DNA of 64,000 bases from Pyrus communis (GCF_963583255.1 NC_084803.1:16317428-16381427), one strand, 5' to 3'; counted from the first letter of the stretch, positions 1 through 15,439 are shown. Numbers and translations are program-made. The notes: generated from the sequence alone by a model not told the origin.

Positions 1-1763
1 TCAAATTTTAAGGATTTCGATTTAGGGTCAAATTTTATGAAATTCCGAGACAATTTCAATTGTTGTACGATTTTGCAAGATAAGAAAAAAGAGCTTAAAA
101 AAATAGAATGAGAAGCTTTGATCAAGATGAGCGGTAGCATTTCTGAAAAAGAAGAAAAACAATAATAAAAATGTTGAAGACAGAACAACTTTCTCACATT
201 TTAAGACATTTTTTCTGTGGTTTGGATATTTAGGATTTATTACCAGAAATTGTGGTCCATGCAATTCCTTCCCAAATAAAATCGATGACCTAACTTAGAA
301 CCATTGGACCACCTTCGGGGTTCCATTTTTCTTATATGATAGTACTTACATCTCTTTATTAGGGAATTTACATGTTTCATTTATTTACCGACTATTTTTA
401 GAAAAAATCTTTCAAACCGTAGATTATTTAGTTATTTAAATGTCTCAAATAAATAAATAGTATATCGTGAATATGTTAGTTAATACTCATACTAGTCAAT
501 TTATTTCATATATTTAGATGACTAGACGATCTCTGATTTAAATAATTTTTTTGTAAAAATAATCTTCAAATGAAAGACTAAGAAATTGAACAAATATAAA
601 ATTTATAGTACAAAAGTATTTTATTCGCTAAGTGATTAAATATGTGGATTTTTACATGAGGATATGGTTTGCTGGTAATGGCAGTCATGGCTTATCTCCA
701 GCCCATTTAATGCTGTTAGGTGGGAAGTGCAGTCAAGAAGTTTATCTGAATCTGAAAACAATGTCCATCGGCCTACTGAGATGCATCACTAAAATCTTTT
801 TTTCCTTTTTTATTTCTTAGTTATATATTTTTGTTTCATCACTAATTTGAATTACATATGTATGCATTACGTGACAAATTAAAAATTACCCATTTGTATC
901 TTCAGGGATATCTTCTAAAATAAGATCATGTACATATACATTTTTTGCTCCCTCTTGCAAGACACATTATAAGATAGAAAAAGGAGTTAAGCTAACATCA
1001 ATCATCAGTGGCCGTGTTATGCAACAACAGTCGTTGAGAGCACTCGCACGGGAAAATTTGGATTCAAATCTCATATTTCAATATAAATATGAGTAAATAA
1101 TGCACTAAAGACTTAAAACTCATATATAAGTTTCTGGTGAAGTTACTCAAATTTAGAATTCAACGTGAGATTTGAATCGAAGATGGAACTCATGTCAACT
1201 AGAAAAATGTTATTCAATTAAGAAAAATGAAATTTGAGTTTTGAGTCTAATTCTCTCCAATACACTATGCACATAACCGAATAGTTAGAACTCAAATATG
1301 AGTTTTGAGTCCAATGTTCAGAAAATCAAAATACATAAACTCACTATTTTAAAACTCAAAATATAAAAATATGTGTTAAGAATTTGAGTGTCAGCATTGG
1401 AAATTCTTTGATAGAAATTAGAAGATATGTATAAATCTCTTCCCTCGTGTGTGACACTCTGATACAACAAGAAGCATTAATCACTATGGGATTCACATGA
1501 ATCAACAGTCAGTCGTCCCATAATCATGCCACGTTTCTGCAGACATCGGTGGGACAAGTGCATTGATTTTGTATTGATTTCTAACTAGTCCCGTCTTGAA
1601 CCAAGTTAGATGACTACTGTAGGAAGTAAAAACTGCAACTTGTTTTTTGCTCACGCATCAAATTGCACATCTAACCACTAAGTTTTTACAACAACAAAAG
1701 TTGGCGTCCGTGCTTTTAAGTTCTTCGACATTTTTGGAGTTCAGAACTCATACAGTTACAGCC
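1..1763. other. AT-rich upstream region of the aldehyde dehydrogenase gene
   Basis: No gene was recognised. The stretches near 185-300 and 690-830 resemble, in the same order and orientation, DNA lying just downstream of the aldehyde dehydrogenase gene (about 5065-5160 and 5640-5750), so the gene sits between direct repeats. A 13-bp inverted repeat, GATTCAAATCTCA at 1061-1073 and its complement at 1166-1178, bounds a possible small MITE. The aldehyde dehydrogenase promoter must lie in the last few hundred bases, but I cannot point to a convincing TATA box. Confidence 0.5.
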
Positions 1764-4454
<2,691 letters not shown>

Positions 4455-7400
4455 AGTTTATATTGAGTCATAAAAATAAACCGCGTACAAGTGATGCTGC
4501 GTGCAAGTGATGAACTGCCCTGATAGATAGGGTATTCCTTTTCAATTCATTGCATCTGGTGTGCAAACATTTTCCCCTCCCCTCAATATTATTTAGAATA
4601 TTAATATTGTTTGTAATAAAAAAATAAAAGTTGACCTCGAAATTACTGGGAAAAGAAGAGCTACTTGAGGCCTGCTTCTAAGATGGTATCTTACTGTCTT
4701 ATCTTAATCTTCAAAAGAAAATATTTAGCGTTCATGTTTTATTATTATTTTTTGTTATAAACTACGAAGGTAATTCTATGATAATTGTTCTTTTGTTGTA
4801 AGAATTTTATTATAATTATTTGCACTTGGTGTATCTTCTTCTATTTATATTACTGCATTTCATATTTTTTAAATCTTGTATGAACTATAATTTTTTCAAC
4901 CATCTGACTTTCCTTTTCTTCAAGAGCAAAAATAAGAAAATAAGGCTAAGGAGTAACGCGAATATCCAAATAAGACGGTTCAAATTATTGTACTATATAC
5001 AGAATGATCAGGTGAACCAAATGAATAAAACGCGAAAGTCCAAATAATAACGTTTGTAGGTACAATAACTTTCTCACATTTCAAACATTTATTTTGTTCA
5101 GTACTTAGGATTTGTTACCAAATTTGTGGTCCTTTTCAAACAAAATTTATGACCTAACTTTAAACGAGAGAACATCTTCTCCGGATTTTCTTTGTAAACA
5201 TCTACAAAATTCTATAATCATATCTGTTTATTGTACATTATACGGTTAGTTTTCATCAGGTATTGTTTGTATTCAATTTTAAATAAAAAAAATTACAATG
5301 ATTTCTGATCACACGATGTACGATGAACATATATGATTTGAGAATTCCTGAAATCCTCACAAAGAGAATTCGGCAAGGATTCTCAAAAAGAATCCGGTGA
5401 GAATTCTCACAAAAAAGATCTGGCAAGGATCGTCACTCATTTTAAACCAATTATATAAACGATCTTGTGAGGTTTCATTTAAAAACTGGACTTGACTGCT
5501 GTAAACTCAGTAGCAATTGTTGTTTACACTCCATCTCGACTGAACATATGTTAAAGTTTTATTTTTTTAATCAAAACTCAGACACATGTTCGGCTGAGAT
5601 TGAAGGTAAGGAGCTGCTGATCAGCAATGTTAAATCCTTCATTTAATGCTCTTACGTTGGACAGTGCGCTCCACAGTTATTCTGAATCTTGAAAGTAATG
5701 CCTATCAGCCTTCCTTCACTAAAAATGTTTTGCCCTTTTGTTTCTTATTTTATTATAATATTAAGAATTCATAAAAATATTAAAGACGATACAAGAGGTT
5801 CTCGGTTCAAAGAGATTTCAACATAACATGTATAGGAGACCAATTTGGTCAAATTATAGTTGCCACGAGAAAAGCCCAAGAACATGCAAAATAATGTAGT
5901 CATGTCTTGAAATCTTCCACGGCTTCATTTTTAATGATGAAAATGTCGAACACTCCAAAGATGAAGTGATATAGAACTAATTAACGATCATACCAACATG
6001 AATACTAACATAAATTTTAAAATTAGCAACGTTGTTGAAGCTAGTGGAAACAACGAAGTAGAGATGTGAAAAGCCAATAATAATTACAGACGGAAACTCT
6101 AAATCAAATGAAAATTTTGTCCTTTATATTTGTCTCCACACATTATTGCTTAAGTTTTGACTGATTCTAATAGACAAAGAAAAACATCGAGGATGAAACT
6201 AATTGATTTGAAACATAAGTAATGAAAATGACGAGTTCTCCAAACATCATGGATCATTTTCAACAATAATTGTATTGGAAACTTATCGATATATTCATTA
6301 ATTAATAGGTTATAAATCACATCAATCCTACCCGCCTTTAGAATTAGAAAACTACATTATTGTGAAATCTCAAACAACTAAAATTTCGGTTTCTTTGGTT
6401 TTTTTTTTAAATTGAATTATTAATTGAGTTAATGGTCCCATGATGATAGGATCATCGCAAGATAATCCATGTGATGAAAAAATTCAGATTTAAACCCTCA
6501 TGATGAAGTTTGTTAAGATTCAAGTAAAAAATTAATATTTCCGTCAACTCACCGGTAACTTATTCTGCATTCATAACCAAAAGAGAGAGAGAGAAAAAAT
6601 CATTTAGTCAAGGATATGAATCCTTCGCTCTATGTTACGATTTCATTCAAAACTCTTTTGTCCATCAGTGTGCCTATATTTTTTTCAATGCAGCACTTGC
6701 CCATCCAAGTAAAATTGAAAATTTTAGTTATCCTTTCTTATGTGGGAGCTTTAATTGGATTGCTTGTTTGTTAATTTTATAGGAATTTAGATTACGACTA
6801 GTAACAAAACACGGTATGCTCATAAGAATCTTCATAGTGCTGCATAGCTACCAGATGTGAAGGGTACTGTTTGATAGTGCCAAGTTAACTAGCTAAGTGA
6901 CCCACTGACCCTCAAACATCTAACAAATGACAATAATTCATCATCTAACAAATGACAGTAATTCTCATCTGGGGATTTGTTCATCAACAATGGCATGAAC
7001 AACGAAGGGAAGCTGAAGAGCGAGAGAGAGAGGGGGGAGGCAGGTCGAAAGTCTGGAGAGGCAATGAGAATAGAGAAAGGGAGCATGGATGCAGAGAAAC
7101 AAGTAGGCAAAGGCAGAACCCAAATGGGCGATGAACTATCTAGGAAAAAAGACAGGGGAATGTTAACAGAGAGTTGACGAAAATGTTAATTTTAAGCTTG
7201 AATCTTAACGCTCTCTACCACAAGGGTTTAGATTCGAATTTTTTTACCATGGGGACTTAATCTAATTTAGTCATTGGATTATTAATTAAGTGTCGATTAA
7301 CATGCTTGTTTCTTAGATCACCTCCACTGATAAGATTTTTACCACCTACAAAAATAGGGATACAAACACTTAAAAATATTTGCAAGACAACAAGGTAGTT

Positions 7401-7476
7401 GTAGTATAAACAGCTCAAGTAAGATCGTTTCCACAGGAATTGATTGAATAATTTGGATTTCAACTAATTTTTAATT
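4455..7476. other. Intergenic, AT-rich, with repeat fragments
   Basis: No gene was recognised. The 5060-5750 part resembles the upstream flank of the aldehyde dehydrogenase gene. It is interrupted at about 5170-5420 by a degenerate copy of the fold-back repeat that is well preserved at 45892-46102. The 6900-7180 part is a purine-rich, GA-biased stretch with short overlapping ORFs that look like chance. Confidence 0.5.
5170..5420. repeat. Degenerate fold-back MITE, same family as 45892-46102
   Basis: Shared landmarks, in order, are a TTCTCCGGAT-like start, a TACGGTTAGTTTTCATCAGGTATT segment, TTCAATTTTAAATAAAA, and then ACGATGTACGATGAACA followed by repeated CAAAGAGAATTCGGCAAGGAT-type ends. 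Another partial copy lies at about 30660-30830. The ends are roughly inverted repeats of each other, which fits a non-autonomous DNA transposon. The boundaries are approximate. Confidence 0.55.
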
Positions 7477-7649
7477 GCCTTTTAGTACTATGGTCTGGTG
7501 GTACTCCTTTTCACTTGGAAGTGAGAGATCTTAGGTTCGAATCTCGTGGATGGCAAATTCAATGCCAAATTAAGTTGCCTATTGAGCCGAACTTCCCTTC
7601 CCCTTAGTGTAAAAATATCAGTAGTAAAAAAAAAAAAAAAAAAAAAAAA
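7477..7649 (+). mobile_element. tRNA-derived SINE with poly(A) tail and 15-bp target duplication
   Basis: The 5' part carries RNA polymerase III promoter-like boxes: a box A-like TGGTCTGGTGG and, about 40 bases on, a box B GGTTCGAATCTC. The element ends in a run of about 25 A. The flanks AACTAATTTTTAATT (7462-7476) and AACTAATTCTTAATT (7650-7664) are a 15-bp target-site duplication with one mismatch, the signature of LINE-machinery retroposition. It has no coding capacity. A relative in opposite orientation lies at 49998-50187. Confidence 0.88.
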
Positions 7650-7664
7650 AACTAATTCTTAATT

Positions 7665-8989
7665 AACTATTTGAAACAAAGTTTGAAAAAAAAAAGTTGA
7701 TTTTATGACCTAAAATATTAAAAACGAATTTTAAATTAAAACAATTAAAGAAATTAGCAAAATAAAGAAAACAAAAGAAAACGTTTTTGAAAATTAAAAT
7801 TGTAAAAACACTAGGATTCCACCGTCACCTTAACAATTCTATGTAGTTTTACCAATTACTTATGAATTACACATGCAACTTTAAAGGTTAGGTTTTCTTA
7901 TGCATATTCTACTTGTGACATTCAAGTTAGAATGCATATCAAACATACAATCTGTCTGTGTCATTTAGATCAAATATAACCATGTATGACTCATTACATT
8001 TTGTGAAAACCCTTTGAAAAACCATGCAACCTCTAAGACGTGGCATTCGCCTTAGGTGAACTTACAATTATTAACCACAAGGAGCATTCCTCAATTTCAG
8101 GGTGACATTCTAACAGAAATTGCATCTAATTACTTATTTAAACATCCTAATAGTCATGAATTATTAAGACACAGAGATAGTTTAAACATAGTGATTAATA
8201 ATTCAAAGTATGCATGTATAATATCATAAACAATTAATAAAGACTACATATTCATGCTAAGGCTTGTGGCCTTACCCTAGCAAAAGAAAATTAGTTACGA
8301 ACAACCATAAAACAAAAGGAATTTTATTGAAATAGAAAAATGATAGAAAACACCTTGAAATACAAATCATCAAAGCCTAGCTAATTTCTCGAAATTAGTG
8401 CGAGCTCTCACTCTAATGGCTAAACAACCTTATGTATACTACTACAAAATAAAATCCTACCTAGAAAAGAATAAAACTAGGAAACATAATAAAATAATAA
8501 ACTACCAAATAAAAGGTTTCATATTTGAACTGAAATTCAAACTTCTCAGAATATCAGATTTTTGACCAACCAAATCAACTCCAATTTGGTTTCAAAAGGT
8601 CTCTTTTGAAAGCTCAAGTTGTCCCCAACAAATCCTCAAAAGAAATCTTCCTCAAAATATGCCATCTTGACCTCCAAAATATCCAAAACGTCCATAAATG
8701 TCAATTTGGGAAAGCTGCGCGCTGGGCCTTCTTTTCTTCACCACGATCAAACGGCTTGGTAGAAAAATCTAAAATTTTGAAGAAATCATCTTGAAAGGCT
8801 CATGAACATTCTCCAGTTGAAATCACTTCAAAATTCATTCGTTTGATCATGTTTTTCTCTAGAGGAAATCGAATGTCCTACATTGAAAATACATAACATA
8901 GTATCAAAGTTCTACCAAAATAACTAATGAATTAATGCTAACATTAGGGTAAAGTATAAAGAATATTATCGACTCATCATCCACTGTGG
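7665..8989. other. AT-rich intergenic stretch, no gene recognised
   Basis: There are only short ORFs without recognisable content. The composition (many CTAGGATTCC- and AAACAAAAG-type segments) suggests an old, unidentified repeat, but I see neither terminal repeats nor protein similarity. Confidence 0.35.
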
Positions 8990-8994
8990 ACAAT

Positions 8995-9733
8995 TGCCAC
9001 ATCCCGGCTCGGGCCCCCATTACATCCCGGGCTCAACTCCACCATAGCACGATATTGTTCGCTTTGAGCCCCAACCACGCCCTCACGGTTTTATTTTTGG
9101 GAACTCACACGAGAACTTCCTAATAGGTCACCCCTCCTAGGATTGCTCTTGCGTGAACTCGCTTAACTTCGGAGTTCCTACGGAACCCGAAGCCAGTGAG
9201 CTCTCAAAAGGCCTCGTGCTAGGTAGAGATGAGAATCTACATATAAGGCTTACAGGATCCTCACCCTTGGGCGATGTGGGATTCCCAAAAGGTCTCGTGC
9301 TAGGTAGAGATGGGAATATACATATAAGGCTTATAGGATCTTCACCCTTGGGCGATGTGGGATCTTACAATCCACCCCCTTAAGGGCTCGACGTCCTCGT
9401 CGGTACACTTCCGGCCAGGGATTGGCTCTGATACCAAATTGTCACATCCCGGCTCGAGCCCCTACCACATCCCGGGCTCGACTCCACCATAGCACAATAT
9501 TGTCCACTTTGGGCCCCGACCACGCCCTCATGGTTTTGTTTTTGGGAACTCACACAAGAACTTCCCAATGGGTCACCCATCATGGGATTGCTCTCATACG
9601 AACTCGTTTAACTTCGGTGTTCATACGGTACCCGAAGTTAGTGAGCTCCTAAAAGGCCTCGTTTTAGGTAGAGATGTGAATATACATATAAGGCATAGAA
9701 GATCCTCACCCTTGGGCGATATGAGATCTTACA
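8995..9733 (-). mobile_element. Complete Cassandra-type TRIM retrotransposon (5S rRNA in the LTRs)
   Basis: This is a 739-bp element: left LTR 8995-9369 (375 bp), internal region 9370-9439 (70 bp), right LTR 9440-9733 (294 bp). Read on the minus strand, the LTRs start TGTAAGATC and end TGTGACA or TGTGGCA. Next to the 9440 LTR is the primer-binding site TTTGGTATCAGAGCCA for initiator-Met tRNA, and next to the other LTR a purine-rich tract. The LTR cores match 5S rRNA (CGGAACTCC, AGTTAAGC-like and GGTGACC segments), the hallmark of Cassandra. The flanks ACAAT (8990-8994) and GCAAT (9734-9738) are a 5-bp target duplication with one change. The left LTR has an 81-bp internal tandem duplication (9205-9285 and 9286-9366) that fully explains its extra length. 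It has no ORF, so mobility would depend on other retroelements. Confidence 0.9.
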
Positions 9734-10190
9734 GCAATAACCCTGTGGATTGGCAACAATTTAAATCCAATCCCCCTAAACCTTTCCAACCCACTTGGGC
9801 AATTGGATTTTCAATGGTCAAAAAACCTTCAAACCTCCCCAGTTGCTAGATGACGAGGCACATTCTGGACCATTGATTTCCAAATTAACGGTCCACATTT
9901 TCCAACTTTAAAATTTTTTTAAAAAATCAGAATGTTATAGTTGGGCCACGTGTCAAAATATGGATTGTTGGATTTCAATTTTTTTAATCCAATGGTCTAG
10001 ATTAATTAAGGTAATAAAAAAATTTTAAAATTTAAAAAAAATTTAAAATCTTAAAAAAAATAAAAAATTTACAATTTTTTTTTTCTATAAATACTTTACC
10101 ATTATCTTCCACCTTACACCACATTTAATATTTCAAGTACTCTCAACCAATTTTTTTCTGAAAATTTTCATATACTTTTGTTGGCAAAAA

Positions 10191-11233
10191 ATGGCTAATG
10201 ATGCTGGTGTGAATTGGTCGATGATTGAAGATGTTACGTTGTGTTCTAGTTGGGTTCAGGCTATTCATGACCCGATTACGGGTAATGAGATGCACTTGGA
10301 AGACTGTTCATTCTATGTTTTGCGAGAATTTCGGCGGCAAAAGAACAGAACAATCTCTCACGAGTCGTTGAAGAATACTCAACCAATCGCTTACTTATTA
10401 GAGAGACGTTGTGGCTTAAGTTCGTACTAATATTCGAAGTGACGAAAATTTAGCGGATCAGGTGACAATATATTATTTATTTGTTTGTATATACCCAAAT
10501 TAACATTAACTACTTTGATTATAATTTTTTCTTCTCCCGCATTTTGTAGACACTTCAAGCACAAGCTTGGTACAATGCCAAAAAGAAAAACAAATCATTC
10601 AACAAGTGGGAATGTTGGAATATTGTCAAAGGTTGCCCCAAATATAGAATTGTGTATGTCGGTTCAGAAGTTGTCATGAACAGCACCCTTCTACACACTA
10701 CGCCATATCACGACTCGCATGTTCATGAAGTCGACACAAAACGAGTGCCAAGAGCGAGCCTTGAAGAAGTGTCGGGGTCAACTGGTCATCCACTTAGAAC
10801 TCAAGGTAAGAAGGCTTCAAAATAAAAAGGGAGTTCTTCCAGGAATGATTATGCAAAATATATGGAAGAACTTGCTCGCCATGGTGAATTAACTTTGGCA
10901 CGGGAAGTGGCTAAATTTGAGGTTGATAAGGCTAGAGATGAGGCAAAAGTTGTCGCTACTGTGAGATTATTTCACGCTAATGAAAAAGAAAGAGAGCTAC
11001 TTCAATAAGAAAGGGAGATGCTTAAAGAAGAAAGAAGCGTTCAAAAAGATCGTGAAATTATGAAGGCGCCTGTAGAAAAAATGTCTCAGAATTTTAAATA
11101 TTTTTGGAATTCAAAAAAAGCAGGTGCGGTGCAAAAAAGCCTTGCAAGAGACGAGGGAACAAGTGGAGATGGTCCTAGCACCGAAGATTCGAGTACCACA
11201 TATCCTAGCACCACAAATTGGTGTGATTGCTAG
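10191..11233 (+). pseudogene. Decayed trihelix/NAM-associated C-terminal-domain gene (Harbinger-partner type)
   Basis: The first ORF starts at 10191 with a segment (NWSMIEDVTLCSSWVQ, then DPITGNEM) typical of plant proteins annotated as glutathione S-transferase T3-like or NAM-associated. Coding similarity continues after about 10545 with QAWYNAKKK and FNKWECWNIVK, then a charged region with HGELTLAREVAKFEVDKARDE, ending with an ORF at 11018-11233. The frame is broken several times: the first ORF ends at 10430, there is a TAA after the GKKASK segment near 10822, and a further stop near 11005. Such proteins have a Myb/SANT-like DNA-binding head and a coiled C-terminal region, and many copies travel with PIF/Harbinger elements. 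No transposase or terminal repeat was found next to it, so a dead host gene is also possible. Confidence 0.7.
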
Positions 11234-11599
11234 GGAATCTGTTGAAAATCGGAGGCCATAATTTTTTATTCACTTTGGATTGTAATTTCGTATTTATTTA
11301 ATTTATAATTTCATATTTATTTAATTTGGTACTTTATGTAATATTTGCATTTATTTAATTTGGTACTTTACTTAAAATAAAATCCTATCCGAAATTATAA
11401 AATAAAATCCAGGAGCAATTCTTTCTCTTGCTTAAACAATTCTTTCTCTTGATCATAGATTTCCCACACTATCCTTGAAGAATACATTGTAAGAAGGAAG
11501 TAGAAACTATGAATAATGATAGAGATTTTGATTTTAGTGGGTGATTTCTTAGGATGGATGGTGGGTTATAAGGAGGAAAAAGAAAGGATTAGGTTGTAG

Positions 11600-11880
11600 A
11601 TAATGCCACGCGGCATGACGTCATTCGTTAAAAATCTGATTGAAATCTATCCTCAAAGATTGTAAACATATTGTGACACGTGACGCGATGTGATTGGTTA
11701 AAAATTTTATTGGAAATCTATCTTCAACGATTCTGAAAAGGTAACAACACGTGGCACGACGGCATTGAATAGATAAAAATCTTATCGAAATCTATCACCA
11801 AAAATTATCTTTTTGAATAATGACACATGATACAACAAGAACGATTAAAAATCTTATCCGAAATTACAAATAAAATTATT
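11600..11880 (+). repeat. Four degenerate ~70-bp tandem units with CACGTGGCACGACG-type core
   Basis: Each unit runs roughly from a TAATG(C/A)CACG core through GTTAAAAATCT and GAAATCTATC to an AAAGATT-like end. Units start near 11602, 11670, 11742 and 11815, and the last is the most diverged. They lie just downstream of the NAM-associated pseudogene and could be subterminal transposase-binding repeats of the element that carried it. Confidence 0.6.
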
Positions 11881-11994
11881 TTTTATTATTTTATAAAATA
11901 AAAAATATTAATATTTTATTGCCTATTGCCATGACTATTCAGTGTAAGGGTGGAGATGCAAAAATGAGTTACTGTTCACTGAAAGAGATTGAAT

Positions 11995-13120
11995 TAGGGC
12001 TGGGCACTGGCCGGGCCCAATTTTGAAAGAACTGGACTAAACTCGGGTTTAAAAGAAATGGATCGGGCCAGGCGGGATAATGCAATTTCAGAATCTAGAA
12101 TCGGACTTAACCCAACCTGTTTGAAAGGGGCCGGTTTGGCTGGGGTCCACGGCTCTAGTAACAATTTATTTATTTATTTATTTATTTGTCAAATCCCTTT
12201 GCAATTGCTGAAGACAAATCCCAGCCAAGCCCCAGGAACAAAAACAGAAATAAATCCCTTCAATTTCATGCTGGAAATTTAATTCAAACACACATCTACC
12301 CACCCATTACACCAAATTCAAACATGTTGAAAATTTCATGTCTTTCAAGGTAGCTAACATACATTTCTACATTCACTTTTAGTTAAAAACAGAAGATTTT
12401 TTGAAAATCCATGGACGTGCAAAAGCAATAAAACAACAACAACAACCCATAACAGAAAATCCATCAAACATGTGTGTTTGATGTGCTGAACAGAAACATG
12501 AACTATCACAAGACAGAGGTCAAGATTCAACAATAGATTTAAAATTGGAACATAACAGTGGTCAAGATTCAAGAACTCAACAAAATCCCTCCGACAGAAA
12601 GAGAGACTAATTTCTTGCATGCATTCAAAAATTAAAGCCACAAAAAAAAAAAAAAAAAAAAAAACCCGAAGGAATTCCCTATAAATTGACAGGAAAAAAG
12701 ACGATTGAGGATTTCAATGACCATGGATCGAGATCTGATGATGATGGCGGCGGACGGAGCTGATGATAATGGCAGCAGATGAAACTAGGATGGTGGGAGC
12801 GAGTCAGGAGGAGAGGTCGATGTCTGATGATGATGGTGGCGGACGAAAGAGAGATCGACGTTTGAGTGAGAGGAAATGAGCCAGGAGGAGAGATTGATGG
12901 AAAGGGAAAGTGAATAACTTAGATTAGGACATGTTAGAAACGGGTCAGGCCGGGGCCTTGTTCACTTCTATTTTAAGAACCACCCCATCCCGTTAAATTC
13001 GTATACCAGCCCCGCCCCGCCCCGTTTTGTGTTCTGAAATTTTAGACCCGCCCCTTAAAAGCCCCAAATCATAGGTACCCATCCCGACCCGTGGGTCCTA
13101 GACCCGTTTGCCCACCCCTA
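11995..13120. mobile_element. Non-autonomous hAT element with 8-bp target duplication
   Basis: The ends are imperfect terminal inverted repeats: TAGGGCTGGGCACTGG on the left and TAGGGGTGGGCAAACGG read inward from the right. The flanks GATTGAAT at 11987-11994 and 13121-13128 are a perfect 8-bp duplication, which is diagnostic for hAT. The 1126-bp interior has GC-rich ends, a TTTA array near 12164-12190, a poly(A) run at about 12642-12664 and a GATGATGATGG-rich patch near 12735-12850, but no transposase. It is therefore mobile only with a helper. Confidence 0.88.
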
Positions 13121-13181
13121 GATTGAATAGGAAGTTGTTTGAAGACCTTTGTTTTGAACTCAGGCGCTAGCTAAACAGAAC

Positions 13182-13240
13182 ATGGCAAAACCAGAGAATG
13201 CCCGGACCCACACGATGTTGGCCACGAAAGGAGGAGCTAT
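13182..13240 (+). pseudogene. 5' fragment of oxidoreductase-like-domain gene, cut by a Harbinger element
   Basis: An ATG at 13182 opens 19 codons plus two bases that run into the left end of the 6.3-kb Harbinger element. After discounting one TAT target duplication, the reading frame continues in phase with the ORF at 19556-19897 beyond the element, including its second ATG at 19644. The 5' segment with basic and hydroxylated residues would suit an organelle-targeting peptide, as many of these small proteins are mitochondrial. That it is coding is inferred from frame conservation only. Confidence 0.55.
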
Positions 13241-15439
13241 GGGCGCGTTTGGTACGTGGGATGGGACGGAACGGAGTGGGACAAATGCGTTTCGTCCCAT
13301 GTTTGGTGCGCTAAATTATGTGGAACGCGCTGTCCCACGGAACGAAAATGGGTTAAATTTTCGTTCCACCTCCCCCCTGGAACGGGTCGTTCCGTCCCGT
13401 GGAACACAAAAATCAAAAAAATTTAAGACAAAAATACCCCTTAGCTTTTTCAATATTTACACCATCTAAATCATACAACAAACCTTAACTATCATCTTCT
13501 CTTCTTTACCGCTGTGAACTTCTTCATCCCTACATCTCCTCTTCACAACCTTCCTCCTCATCCTCTTATTCGTGAACTTCAGCTCTTCATCTCCATTTCA
13601 GGTTCGATCTGATTGTGATTGTGTAGCCTCTCGGTCTCTCTTTCCTTGTATTTTGTAGTACTTTTTGTTTCTCTCTTGGTTTGGTGTTTGCTATTACTTT
13701 AAGTATCTACGTAGCTTTCAGCCCTCGTAACACTTTTTGGAGGCTCGCAGTCGGAAACCCTACCCACTTGGACTGATTGAAACTAAACCCCATACCATCC
13801 ATGCGACAACTGTTGAAACTAAACCCCATACTCTTACAAATCCTCTAATCTTAACTTTAATTAATTTTGATGTAAATTTGAAGTGGCATTATTATTCTTT
13901 TTTATTTGCTTGTTTCGATTTCATTAACACCCAGTTCCTAATTTTGTTGAATTTCTTTGTATTTTGTAGTGCTTCAATTTCTTTGTATTCTTTTCTGATT
14001 TGCTTGTTTTGATTTCTTTGTATTTTGTAGTGCTTTGATCTTCCTAATACTGCATCTGCAACCAAAGATCTGCCTCTGTTTATCTGCTTCCACTCCCCCT
14101 ATTGAGCAATACTGCATTTAGAGGTATCTCTCTATCTGGATTCATTTTTTCAGTGTTCAAGTTTCGATTTTTATGTGCTGAAATCTAGAAATATGATGTC
14201 TTTGGGTTCTGTTGGATTAGATTGGGTTACATGTTTTGGATTTTCCTCTATTGGTTCATTGCTGCTCAAAATATAGTCATTTTATATCTAATTTTCTGTA
14301 CATTGACCTTCTAAATGTTAAACAAAAAACACAATGACTATTTTAATTGAACAAAAAATCGTAGTGTTCGATTTTGATTCCCCTCACCAATGTATATGAT
14401 TGTTGAGTATAATTGCTTGGCTTGGAAGTTTTTGATTTCTAGGAGGGGGAAAAAGCTAGAGTTTCATTGGGGAGGGGGGGGGAGGAATAGGAGAGCAGGG
14501 GTGGAAGAGAAAAATGGTTGGGGTCTTTTGTACTAATTTTTTATTTTTATTTTTATTTATTTGAGGTTTTGTGATAAGGGAGATTGCTCTACTGCAGCAA
14601 CAGAAAAATTAAAAATTGTTTCAAGGAGGAGTGAAATGACTCCAATTTTAGGAAGTTTGTGCTTTTGGTTTGTCATGAGAAAGAGGGAACACGAAGTAGG
14701 AGATGAAGATACAAAATAGTAAGTTTAATTGTAATTAAAAAAAAATTTATACTGTTAGTGGAGGAACCCATCTGTTGGGTGAAGTGGTAGGTCTAAAAAT
14801 GGATATCATCCAGTGGAAGAACCCATACGTGGTGTTTATTTTACACAAGATGGGAAAATGTAAACAGTTGGAGGTTCATACCATTTTCCAAGTTCTTTAT
14901 TAATGTGAATGCTTATATTATTCTGATTAGGAACTTAAGTGAATAAATTGTTTTCGAATTTGTAAACAAATAATTGCTTACAAATTCATAAAACTTTCCA
15001 CCATAGTGAATTCCGATCTGCATCATAAATGCATGAACATATTAAAGGGGTAAAAATGCAGGTACTATTTGTTAGCAATAAAGGGCAAGGTTAGCTCCAA
15101 TTTGGAAATTTCATGGATATATCCAATTCTTAATTTATCATGAGCAATTGTAGAATGCAAAGAAAGACAAGACTTTGTTTCATCTTCATCTATTTTCTTT
15201 ATAACATGTTTAATGAAGAAATTTTATAGAGACCAACACAAACATAACATGATCTTGAATGGCAAAGAAACTTTTCAAAGCTAATTTAGCAAAATTTTAC
15301 AATTTGCGACCCCATCCCTATGTGAAATCCAAGTATCTTTGTGACTTCTAATTTGTTTGCTTGTTCTGACAGTGATTAAACTATAGATGTTAATTAACTT
15401 AATTTTTAGGTAATCACAAATTAGAAACTTCATTAATTA

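Noticed and set aside
7000..7177. Overlapping ORFs in the GA-rich stretch
   Set aside because: Glu/Arg-rich translation of purine-rich DNA in two frames, with no domain.
7477..7560. Possible tRNA gene (box A and box B present)
   Set aside because: No cloverleaf can be drawn with confidence, and the poly(A) tail with target duplications makes it a SINE.
9153..9849. Short ORFs with repeated GLVLGRD and SSPLGDVG segments
   Set aside because: They are translations of Cassandra LTR sequence and its 81-bp duplication, not genes.
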